From NCBI RefSeq assembly GCF_044763875.1, contig NZ_JBIWGZ010000007.1, positions 1 to 64,000 of the forward strand: a DNA stretch of 64,000 bases. Direction: 5' to 3'. Of this stretch, positions 35,285-43,006 are shown in pieces. The notes beneath the pieces were generated by a model. The model did no database searches, had not been told where the DNA came from, and saw only the letters and a list, made by a program, of their open reading frames with translations. This DNA comes from Rummeliibacillus sp044763875. Its GTDB lineage: Bacteria > Bacillota > Bacilli > Bacillales_A > Planococcaceae. The translations under genes and the position numbers were made by a program. Numbering within the stretch: position 1 is the stretch's first letter; every line of letters begins with the position of its first letter.

Positions 35285-35866
35285 ATGATTATTCGTAATT
35301 ATGAAGAAAGAGATGAAGAAGGCTGGGTTCGATGTAGAACGTTATCATTTTTGCATACTGCTTATTTTGATAATGTCTTAAATAAGAAGGAGCACTATGC
35401 AAATCCAGCAATCGAATTAGTTGCAGAGATGGATAACCAAATTGTTGGTCTCATTGATGTGGAATATGAAAAGGAAGAAAAGACCGTTTGTTCAAGGGGC
35501 GAAAGATTAGGCGGGATGATTTGGCATATAGCCGTCCATCCGGATTTCTATCGACAAGGAATTGGGGAACAATTACTGAAAAATGCTGAAATACTTGCAA
35601 AAAAGCTAGGATTAAATCGTTTCGAAGCATGGACGAGAGACGACCAATGGGTGCAAAACTGGTATGAAAAAATGAATTTTCAAAAGGTTGATTCCTATTA
35701 TCATATTTATTTCGAAGAAAATGAAATGAAGGGGAAAATCAAAGGAGAAATTCCTAATTTATATCCTGTAAAAAGTTTTGCTCATTATGTAGGACAGAAC
35801 ATAGAGCAATTCAACGACAATCAGCGTGTTCATGAATGTGTGTGCTATGAAAAATATTTTGGATAA
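35285..35866 (+). CDS. GNAT family N-acetyltransferase
   Basis: 193 residues. Acetyl-CoA-binding motif A is seen as IAVHPDFYRQGIGEQLLKNA; the fold is completed by WYEKMNFQKV. Acceptor substrate unknown. The ATG at 35285 follows AAAAGGAG. The open frame continues upstream to 35093 through the palindromic repeat, adding 64 residues rich in Arg that match nothing in the family, so that start is rejected. The gene is bracketed by two related palindromic repeats. Confidence 0.92.
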   Translation: MIIRNYEERDEEGWVRCRTLSFLHTAYFDNVLNKKEHYANPAIELVAEMDNQIVGLIDVEYEKEEKTVCSRGERLGGMIWHIAVHPDFYRQGIGEQLLKNAEILAKKLGLNRFEAWTRDDQWVQNWYEKMNFQKVDSYYHIYFEENEMKGKIKGEIPNLYPVKSFAHYVGQNIEQFNDNQRVHECVCYEKYFG

Positions 35867-35976
35867 AATTTAATTCGTATTCTATTCGAGCTTTTATAAA
35901 AACACAACATGGTATTAACCATAATGGCTGAAAAACTATTTTATCCCTAAATTTCATAATACAAATACTATAACCT

Positions 35977-36026
35977 GAAGTGGAATCAGCTTAACTTTCC
36001 GCGGGAGTCTTCGCTGATTCCACTTC
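35977..36026 (+). repeat. shortened palindromic repeat, right flank of the GNAT gene
   Basis: Arms GAAGTGGAATCAGC (35977-35990) and GCTGATTCCACTTC (36013-36026) differ from those at 35090-35198 by a single base pair; most of the core is deleted, leaving TTAACTTTCCGCGGGAGTCTTC. The gap 35867-36145 holds nothing else recognisable. Confidence 0.8.
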
Positions 36027-36145
36027 AACAAAAATTGAAACACAAAATTTAATTATTAATACGCATGCATTTTGACTTTGTCAGTGGCCTCGAAATAAGG
36101 CTGCATAGGGAAAACAAATCAATTTTTGGACTAGGAGAATGATAG

Positions 36146-36829
36146 ATGCGCTCTAAAATAGATCTAGCCGTTTTAAATAATATTGCTTGGTGTCAAATCA
36201 TATGTATTACACATGGGATTGTTGGGATATCAAAAAAAAACATCTGGGGACTTCATTCAAAAGCTCCAACATTTTACCCTGAAGTCATTACTTCAGATAA
36301 ACGTGCAACAATTGAAGAAGTAAAGTACTTTATTGAAAATGGAAAGGTATCAAGTATTAAAGATAGCTATGCAAATCTTAATTTAACACCATTAGGTTTT
36401 GATATTTTATTTGAGGCCGAATGGATTGTTCATGAACCGATTTTGGATTTCGAACCTATTCAAACAAACTGGCGAATAATTACAACAGAAAAAGATTTAA
36501 AAAAATGGAATGGTGCAAGTGAATTAGAAAATGTCATTAAATCTGAGCTATTAAAGCAACAGAATGTGAAGATTTTTATATGTGAGACAAAGGATGGAAT
36601 TTCAGGATTTATTGCTAATTTAAGTGAAGGTGTTGTAGGAATATCAAATGTATTTTCTATAGGGTATGAAGAGAAAAAACTATGGAGGGATATTCCTAAA
36701 ATCATATCGAAAGAATTCCCAAAGCTATCAATGGTAGGATATGAGCACAATAGCAGTCTAATAGTAGCAAAATCTTCAGGATGGGAAGCAATAGGTCCAT
36801 TACGTGTATGGATTAAATTAAATAAATGA
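36146..36829 (+). CDS. hypothetical protein, GNAT-like C-terminal half
   Basis: 227 residues. The C-terminal 110 residues (SGFIANLSEGVVGISNVFSI, then KLSMVGYEHNSSLIVAKSSG and WEAIGPLRVWIK) resemble a GNAT-type fold without an obvious acetyl-CoA loop; the N-terminal part is not recognised. TAGGAG lies before the ATG. Next gene begins 20 bp later, so the two may be cotranscribed. Function not assigned. Confidence 0.7.
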   Translation: MRSKIDLAVLNNIAWCQIICITHGIVGISKKNIWGLHSKAPTFYPEVITSDKRATIEEVKYFIENGKVSSIKDSYANLNLTPLGFDILFEAEWIVHEPILDFEPIQTNWRIITTEKDLKKWNGASELENVIKSELLKQQNVKIFICETKDGISGFIANLSEGVVGISNVFSIGYEEKKLWRDIPKIISKEFPKLSMVGYEHNSSLIVAKSSGWEAIGPLRVWIKLNK

Positions 36830-36849
36830 TTTAAAAAGGGGAGATTATT

Positions 36850-37407
36850 TTGGAGCAAGCTTTACTTGTAATTGACGCACAGCAAGAGTTAATGGATGGT
36901 GGATTAGAACGCCAAGGTGTTTTTGAAAAAGATAAAGTCATCCATAATATCAATGTTGTTATTGAGAAGGCGTTAAAGGAAAAAACGAATATTGTTTTTA
37001 TTAGGGACAAAGATGTTTCAAACGGAAAAGGTAGCGGATTTCAAGTACACAAGGATATTAAAGTACCTTCTGATGCTGTAATCTTTGATAAACTAGCAAC
37101 AAATTCTTTTTATGGTACGCCATTACTTGAATATTTAAAGGACAAGAATATAGAACACCTTGTGGTTATGGGGTGCCAAACTGAATTTTGTATAGACACG
37201 GCAGTTAGGGCGGCAACTATTAATGGATTTGATGTGACGTTAGTTGGTGATGGACATTCCACAACAGACTCGAAGATATTATCTGCTGAGCAAATTATTC
37301 GTCATCACAATGCAACGCTACATGGACATTATAATGTAGATCATTTTTCGATGGTTAGAAATGCTAATGAAAACTTGTTTGAACCTACTCATGATAGCTA
37401 TCGATAA
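36850..37407 (+). CDS. cysteine hydrolase, isochorismatase family
   Basis: 185 residues with the full Cys-type triad: Asp in LLVIDAQQEL, Lys in FDKLATNSFYGT and Cys in MGCQTEFCIDTAVRAA. This predicts an amidohydrolase (nicotinamidase-like family), unlike the Cys-less relative at 32000-32569. TTG start behind AAAGGGGAG. Followed after 42 bp by a GNAT gene. Confidence 0.9.
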   Translation: MEQALLVIDAQQELMDGGLERQGVFEKDKVIHNINVVIEKALKEKTNIVFIRDKDVSNGKGSGFQVHKDIKVPSDAVIFDKLATNSFYGTPLLEYLKDKNIEHLVVMGCQTEFCIDTAVRAATINGFDVTLVGDGHSTTDSKILSAEQIIRHHNATLHGHYNVDHFSMVRNANENLFEPTHDSYR

Positions 37408-37449
37408 GAAGCAATATCATAGTCCACTTAAATAATTGGAGGGTTGTTA

Positions 37450-37905
37450 ATGAAAATTAAAGTAGATGATTTGTCTGGGATGGAAGTGGCGAAATTAATA
37501 GGAGGACATATTCAAAATATGACATTACATTCTCCTCCTGAAAGTATTCATGCTTTAAGTCTTGAGGAATTGAAGAAACCTGAAATTACGTTTTGGAGTG
37601 CGTGGGAACAAGATGAATTAGCTGGATGTGGTGCATTGAAAAAGCTGGATTCAAGACATGGAGAAATCAAATCAATGAAAACCGCACCGCATCATTTAAG
37701 AAAAGGTGTTGCCAAGCAAATTTTGCAACACATTATAGAAGAAGCTAAAATGCGTAGTTATAAACGATTAAGTTTGGAAACAGGTTCAATGGCAACATTT
37801 GCTCCTGCTAGAAATCTATATGAAAAATTTGAATTTCAGTATTGTAAGCCCTTTGCTGATTACAAGGAAGACCCTAATAGTGTCTTTATGACAAAGGAAT
37901 TATAA
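37450..37905 (+). CDS. GNAT family N-acetyltransferase
   Basis: 151 residues. Acetyl-CoA-binding segment MKTAPHHLRKGVAKQILQHI and the C-terminal ARNLYEKFEFQYCKPFADY are typical of ElaA/YjcK-like GNAT enzymes. The ATG at 37450 is six bases from GGAGGG; a TTG two codons earlier is less likely. Third gene of a possible operon starting at 36146. Confidence 0.92.
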   Translation: MKIKVDDLSGMEVAKLIGGHIQNMTLHSPPESIHALSLEELKKPEITFWSAWEQDELAGCGALKKLDSRHGEIKSMKTAPHHLRKGVAKQILQHIIEEAKMRSYKRLSLETGSMATFAPARNLYEKFEFQYCKPFADYKEDPNSVFMTKEL

Positions 37906-37929
37906 GGCGAATTATGATTAGAAATTTCA

Positions 37930-37973
37930 AAAAACTCGGGTGGAAATAAATTATTTTCTACCCGATTTTTTTA
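37930..37973. terminator. terminator
   Basis: Hairpin AACTCGGGTGGAAA / TTTTCTACCCGATTTTTTT, between convergent genes. Its sequence is strikingly close to the terminator at 41574-41615. Confidence 0.8.
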
Positions 37974-38003
37974 TTAAAATCATTTTGGATTGATTTTGGT
38001 AGT

Positions 38004-38366
38004 TTATAATTTATAGCGATAGGAGTTTGCCTTCGGTGCTTTTTTCTGAATTTTATCAAACCATATTTTATCTTTTTCTTCTTGCTTAAGGGTATGAGTA
38101 ATTGATTGAGTGCAATCCCTACAGATTTTTGAATGATTTGTTAGATTTCCGCATTTTTCGCATGGTGCTCCAAGATTAGGAAAAAGGGATGGATTTAATT
38201 TCCCTGATTTTACCCATTTAAAAATTAAGTCTGAAGGAATTCCAGTTTTTTCGATTAATTGATCATTTGAAAAAAGACGATGGTTTTTTCTAAGTAGAAA
38301 ATGGATCACATCTGAAAAAATATCTTCTTCTTTTACGCCTAATTGAATTTTTGAGTTTGATATCAT
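38004..38366 (-). CDS. YvyF-like zinc-ribbon protein
   Basis: 120 residues. The middle segment (LIFKWVKSGKLNPSLFPNLG) and following zinc ribbon (CEKCGN, then CRDC) resemble the YvyF family found in flagellar operons, but no flagellar gene is near. The N-terminal half looks like a winged-helix fold (SDVIHFLLRKNHRLFSNDQL). Ribosome site AAAGGGGA. It follows the DUF2225 gene by 29 bp and is probably in its operon. Role unknown. Confidence 0.75.
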   Translation of the reverse strand: MISNSKIQLGVKEEDIFSDVIHFLLRKNHRLFSNDQLIEKTGIPSDLIFKWVKSGKLNPSLFPNLGAPCEKCGNLTNHSKICRDCTQSITHTLKQEEKDKIWFDKIQKKAPKANSYRYKL

Positions 38367-38395
38367 AAAAATATCCCCTTTAAAAAATGATGTGA

Positions 38396-39082
38396 TTATC
38401 CTTCTTTCACATTCTCATTCTCTATTTTATCCGAATTATATTTATAATCTTCCCAACGATTACGAGCTAATCGTTGATATTTATCTGAAACATCTCGACC
38501 TGATATTAAATGAGAAAATCCTTTTTTAGCTTCATCTGTCTCACCAATGCGAAGGCTTAATTCAGCAAACAGAAATTGAATTCTTTCTTCACCTTCCTTA
38601 TTTGTCGCAAATGATTGGCTGTAAAAGTCCCTAGCAGAACGTAGGTAATGAATTTCTGATTTATTTTCTTCTTTTAAGCGGTAAAGCCATGCAATTTTAA
38701 TCGCAATGTTGGCCATAACAAGTGGTTCTTCCATTGAAGCTTTAGACACTAGATAGGCTAGCTTAAAACTGGCGATCGCATCATCTAATGTTCTTTCATG
38801 GCAAATGGACATTGGTTTTTGTAGCGGTTTAATATAAATTTCTCTAACAAATTCCATAAAAGGTCCATATGTGCGAACCATTGATTTATGATAGGCATAT
38901 CCACAATGAGGACAAACTGCAACTTCATATAACATTGGATTTAATCCGTCGTAGATAGGCATAAAATCTGTATCCTGATGAATTACTTTATAACGATTTG
39001 GGCGTACTTTATATGTAGTAAATTTCTTTTTGCAATACTGACATTCTATTTTACTTTCATAATAATAGATATTAATTCCCAT
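38396..39082 (-). CDS. DUF2225 family protein
   Basis: 228 residues. Two CxxC pairs near the N-terminus (CQYCKKKF about 14-17; CPHCGYAY about 57-60) should bind zinc; the rest is helical with TPR-like character (SFKLAYLVSKAS, LFAELSLRIGETDEAKKGF). DUF2225 proteins are common in Bacilli, with no known function. Ribosome site AAAGGAGAGG. First gene of a two-gene minus-strand operon. Confidence 0.9.
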   Translation of the reverse strand: MGINIYYYESKIECQYCKKKFTTYKVRPNRYKVIHQDTDFMPIYDGLNPMLYEVAVCPHCGYAYHKSMVRTYGPFMEFVREIYIKPLQKPMSICHERTLDDAIASFKLAYLVSKASMEEPLVMANIAIKIAWLYRLKEENKSEIHYLRSARDFYSQSFATNKEGEERIQFLFAELSLRIGETDEAKKGFSHLISGRDVSDKYQRLARNRWEDYKYNSDKIENENVKEG

Positions 39083-39263
39083 ATAATACCTCTCCTTTTG
39101 TCATAGAAGTATGCATTTATTTTACAATATTTTTGCTAATAATAGGTGAAAAGAACTTTAAAATAATAGATATTTTTTTAGAGTTCGGTTTTATAGAAGT
39201 ATGTTGTCTAATGGACCGTATTATAGTCTCTTGTGCATAGAAAAATATTAATTAGAAGTACTA

Positions 39264-39292
39264 TTTACAAATTCTACTTTACGCTATATATT
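39264..39292 (+). promoter_or_regulatory. candidate promoter of the SulP gene
   Basis: TTTACA, 17 bases, TATATT. The -10 overlaps the first of three phased repeats, which fits repression by a DNA-binding protein. Confidence 0.6.
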
Positions 39293-39335
39293 CATATAAT
39301 AGTATATTCAAATAATCAGATATTCAGTTATTAAA
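39288..39335 (+). repeat. three 16-bp direct repeats over the SulP promoter
   Basis: ATATTCA occurs at 39288, 39304 and 39320, exactly 16 bases apart; the longer consensus is ATATTCANATAATNAG. They run from the -10 element into the leader and end 23 bases before the start codon. Likely a binding array for a regulator, perhaps the ArsR protein encoded at 41235-41561. Confidence 0.65.
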
Positions 39336-39357
39336 AGATAAAGGAAGAAGGATAATT

Positions 39358-41133
39358 ATGCTGAAAAAATTAAATTTTTCAGGAAGGTATGTAGACTACT
39401 CCTTAAAGAGTTTTCAAAAGGATTTACTATCAGGTTTAATAGTAGCTGTCATTGCAATTCCATTAGGGATGGGTTTTGCAATTGCGTCAGGAGTAAAACC
39501 GGAGTATGGAATATATACAACTATTATTGCAGGAATTTTAGTTTCACTTTTGGGAGGTTCAAAATTTCAAATTGGTGGCCCTACAGGAGCGTTTATACCA
39601 ATCTTATTTGGTATTGTTATATCATATGGTTATAAAGATTTATTAATAGCGGGATTTTTAGCAGGGATTTTGCTCATTTTAATGGGAGTTTTTAAACTTG
39701 GATCCTTAATAAAATATATTCCAAGACCAGTGACAATCGGGTTTACGACAGGAATTGCTGTAACTATATTTGTCGGGCAAATTGCCAACTTTTTAGGACT
39801 TGAAAATGTTAAAAGCAAAGAATTATTTATCGATAATTTGAAAGAAATTGCTGTTCACTTATATACAGTGAATATTTATAGTATTTTAACTGGCTGCATT
39901 TGTTTGTTTTTGATTCTATTCATACCAAAATTGGCTCCAAAAGTACCTGGTCCTTTAATTGGTATTGTAGTTTCTACGATTATTGCAACCATTTTCTACC
40001 CAACAGAAGTTGCAACAATCGGTTCTAAGTATGGGGATATCCCAAACTCTTTACCTCAGTTCCAATTTCCTGATATAACTTGGGAAAAAATTGTCCATCT
40101 TTTAAAACCAGCTTTCGTAATTGCTATTCTTGGTAGTATTGAATCATTACTATCTGCAGTTGTGGCTGACGGTATGACAAATAGTAAACATAACAGTAAT
40201 CGAGAGCTTATAGGACAAGGGGTAGCCAATATGGTAACACCACTTTTTGGTGGTATTCCGGCAACCGGTGCTATTGCAAGAACAGCAACGAATATTAAAA
40301 CGGGTGCTGTATCACCTATTTCTGGTATTGTTCATGGCTTGGTTGTATTAATAATATTAATACTTTTTGCGCCATATGCTTCAAACATTCCACTTGCCAG
40401 TATGGCGCCAGTTTTAATGGTAGTTGCATGGAATATGAGCGAAAAAAAGGTGTTTTACCATGTGTTAAAAACAAAAACAGGTGATTCGCTAGTTTTAGCT
40501 GTTACGTTTATATTAACAGTTTTCATCAATTTAACAGTTGCAGTAGAATTCGGTCTTCTACTAGCGGTTATTTTATTTATAAAGAATATGAGTTATCATA
40601 TGGTTACGAAAAAAGCTATACCAAATCGCTCTAGAAAACATGCGAAAGTTGAAGCTCAAAAGGCAACTTCTCAACACGGGTGCCCACAAATTAGTATTTT
40701 CAATATTGAAGGACCACTATTCTTTGGTGCTGCACAATCTTTTGCAGAAGATATTATGAATTCTATTAACTACAAGCCAAAAGTATTGCTTTTAAGAATG
40801 AATAAAGTGCCTTTTATCGATACAACGGGAAATTATTATTTAACAAGTATTGTAAAAGATTTCTCAAAACATGGAATCATCTTGGTAACGGGTTTAAAAG
40901 CTGAGCCTAAAATGTTTTTCAAAAAAACTGGGTTATATAACCTTATAGGTGAAGAACATTTCTTTGATCATACGGGTGAAGCAATCGATTATGCTCTATT
41001 ACAATTAGACAAAAATAAATGTATGGGTTGTAAGAAATTTGTTTTTAATGAATGTAAAGTATTATCTTGTGAAGAAGATAACCAAAAGAGAAAATTAAGA
41101 TTGCGCGTGGAAGATAGTTATCATTACAAGTAA
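39358..41133 (+). CDS. SulP family anion transporter with STAS domain
   Basis: 591 residues. The N-terminal transport domain (about 20-430, 12-14 transmembrane segments, with GMGFAIASGVKPEYGIYTTI, GGPTGAF and GGIPATGAIART) belongs to the SulP/SLC26 family of sulfate, bicarbonate or other anion transporters. STAS domain about 445-550 (IEGPLFFGAAQSF, PFIDTTG). The C-terminal tail has four Cys in a CMGC-x7-C-x4-C arrangement, unusual for the family, which might bind metal or sense thiols. Paired with an ArsR regulator gene. Confidence 0.93.
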   Translation: MLKKLNFSGRYVDYSLKSFQKDLLSGLIVAVIAIPLGMGFAIASGVKPEYGIYTTIIAGILVSLLGGSKFQIGGPTGAFIPILFGIVISYGYKDLLIAGFLAGILLILMGVFKLGSLIKYIPRPVTIGFTTGIAVTIFVGQIANFLGLENVKSKELFIDNLKEIAVHLYTVNIYSILTGCICLFLILFIPKLAPKVPGPLIGIVVSTIIATIFYPTEVATIGSKYGDIPNSLPQFQFPDITWEKIVHLLKPAFVIAILGSIESLLSAVVADGMTNSKHNSNRELIGQGVANMVTPLFGGIPATGAIARTATNIKTGAVSPISGIVHGLVVLIILILFAPYASNIPLASMAPVLMVVAWNMSEKKVFYHVLKTKTGDSLVLAVTFILTVFINLTVAVEFGLLLAVILFIKNMSYHMVTKKAIPNRSRKHAKVEAQKATSQHGCPQISIFNIEGPLFFGAAQSFAEDIMNSINYKPKVLLLRMNKVPFIDTTGNYYLTSIVKDFSKHGIILVTGLKAEPKMFFKKTGLYNLIGEEHFFDHTGEAIDYALLQLDKNKCMGCKKFVFNECKVLSCEEDNQKRKLRLRVEDSYHYK

Positions 41134-41234
41134 AATAGAATTTAGTGTGGTTTTTAAAGATTCACTCATTAAAATTTACTCTATTTGAAAGCATCTAGAG
41201 AATACGTTTTATATGTAGGAAGTGAGGAATTACA

Positions 41235-41561
41235 TTGAATAAAGGATTACATGAGTTTAAAGCGGATTTTTTTAAAGCACTTGCCCACCCATTAAGAATT
41301 CAAATTCTCGAAGTTTTATCAGAAGGTAATCGGAGTGTCAATGAAATTCAAACCCAGTTAGGCAGTGAAGGATCTGCTGTTTCTCAACAATTAACAGTAC
41401 TTAGGGCAAAGAATATTGTTTATGGAACAAAAGATGGAAATCGTGTAATCTACTCATTAAGAGATTCCATGATTATCGAATTGTTAGAAGTTGCTAAGCA
41501 GATTTTTAACAACCACCTTGTAGATGCTATTACACTCCTTGATCAGATGAAAGAAGAATAG
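41235..41561 (+). CDS. ArsR family transcriptional regulator
   Basis: 108 residues, winged helix-turn-helix: FFKALAHPLRIQILEVLSEG, then SAVSQQLTVLRAKNIV as recognition helix and DGNRVIYSL as wing. There is no Cys at all, so the thiolate-type metal site of classical ArsR/SmtB members is absent. TTG start behind AGGAAGTGAGG. Lies 101 bp after the SulP gene in the same direction, a pairing seen in Bacillus; it probably controls that transporter. Confidence 0.92.
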   Translation: MNKGLHEFKADFFKALAHPLRIQILEVLSEGNRSVNEIQTQLGSEGSAVSQQLTVLRAKNIVYGTKDGNRVIYSLRDSMIIELLEVAKQIFNNHLVDAITLLDQMKEE

Positions 41562-41573
41562 TGTAAAAATCAA

Positions 41574-41615
41574 AAAACTCGGATAGAAATGCTTTATTTT
41601 CTATCCGAGTTTTTA
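41574..41615. terminator. bidirectional terminator
   Basis: AAACTCGGATAGAAA / TTTCTATCCGAGTTT with T-runs both ways. Confidence 0.9.
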
Positions 41616-41644
41616 TTTGGAAAAATATTATCTATATTCATTTA

Positions 41645-42886
41645 TTAAAATGCCCAATCACCATTACGGAAGATTGGAATAATTGTGTCATCTTGTTTGA
41701 TGCCATCAATATCCATCTTGTCAGAACCAATCATAAAGTCAACGTGAACTGTTGAAGTATTCATACCATGTGCAAGCAATTCCTCTTGGCTCATTTTTGT
41801 ACCACCTTGAATCGTAGTAGGGTAAGCTGAGCCGATTGCTAAATGGTTAGATGCATTTTCATCATAAAGTGTTGTAAAGAATGTAATGCCAGATTGAGAA
41901 ATTGGCGATGGATCTGGCACAAGGGCAACTTCACCCAAACCTGTTGCTCCATCATTGTCATGTACTAATTTTTTTATTGTTTCATCGCCTTTTTCAGCGG
42001 AAATATCCACGATTTTACCGTCTTTAAAGTGTACTTCAATACCTTCAATTAATGTACCAGCATAGCTTAATGGTTTCGTGCTACGTACGACTCCATCCAT
42101 ACGGTGTGTATCCGGAGCAGTGAAAACTTCTTCTGTCGGCATATTAGCGATAAATTCATCCCCTTTTGGACTGTAACTTTCTGCACTAGCCCAAATATGG
42201 TTCTTTGGTAATCCTAAAGTTAAATCTGTACCAGGTGCTGTATAGTGTAATGCGTCAAATTGAATTTCATTTAATTTAGCTGCTTTTTCATTTAATGTTT
42301 TTTTGTGTTCATCCCAAGCTTTGATTGGATCATCTGTATAGACACGGCAAGTTTTGAAAATTTGATCCCATAAAGCATCTACTTGTTCTTCAGAAGTAGC
42401 TAAGTCAGGAAATACGTGTGCAGCCCAACCAGCTCCAGCAGCCGCTGCAACAGTCCACTTCAAATCATCATTTTGAGTTGCCTTACGTTGTGCAATAAAA
42501 GCTTTACCAGCCTTATTTTGATAAGCAGCTATTTTCGTAGGATCTGCTTCATTTAACAACCCAGGATCACTGGATACAATCGAAAGACGACTTACGTGAT
42601 GATTTAATACGTGATCTTCGGATTCTTGAATTTCATAATCTGGAATGTCAGTCAATACCTCTACAGGTTGATGTAAATAATGGAGTTTACTTATTTCATC
42701 GTCAGACCATTTCACAATGACCTTTTCAGCGCCCAATTCATATGCTTCCTGTGTAATAAGACGAGCTAAGGGAGCTTGATCAACTGTAATGGTCATTTTC
42801 ACCCAATCTCCTGGTTGAACGTTGATTCCTTTTGCTACTAAAAGTTTTGCATATTTCTGTAGATTTTCTTCAAAGTTAGCTATCAT
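41645..42886 (-). CDS. ampS: aminopeptidase, M29 family (AmpS-like)
   Basis: 413-residue metallo-aminopeptidase that removes N-terminal residues from peptides in the cytosol. Family signatures: the GEVALVPDPSPIS segment, FFTTLYDENASNHLAIGSAY, STVHVDFMIGSDKMDIDG, which supply the metal-binding Glu, His and Asp residues. The ATG at 42886 is placed behind GGGGGTAAAGG; a TTG at 42901 would add five residues. Monocistronic. Confidence 0.93.
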   Translation of the reverse strand: MIANFEENLQKYAKLLVAKGINVQPGDWVKMTITVDQAPLARLITQEAYELGAEKVIVKWSDDEISKLHYLHQPVEVLTDIPDYEIQESEDHVLNHHVSRLSIVSSDPGLLNEADPTKIAAYQNKAGKAFIAQRKATQNDDLKWTVAAAAGAGWAAHVFPDLATSEEQVDALWDQIFKTCRVYTDDPIKAWDEHKKTLNEKAAKLNEIQFDALHYTAPGTDLTLGLPKNHIWASAESYSPKGDEFIANMPTEEVFTAPDTHRMDGVVRSTKPLSYAGTLIEGIEVHFKDGKIVDISAEKGDETIKKLVHDNDGATGLGEVALVPDPSPISQSGITFFTTLYDENASNHLAIGSAYPTTIQGGTKMSQEELLAHGMNTSTVHVDFMIGSDKMDIDGIKQDDTIIPIFRNGDWAF

Positions 42887-43006
42887 TTCCTTTACCCCCA
42901 AAAATATATTTTCTATTGATTATATTATCATAATAGAAAATAAATTCCGAAATATTTAGCCTGTCTAATTATTCTGATAAATAAACCTCTCATTTAAGTA
43001 GAGTCT

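Noticed and set aside
38004..38366. Flagellar operon gene
   Set aside because: The zinc-ribbon protein resembles YvyF, but no flagellar gene is within the window and its partner is a DUF2225 gene.
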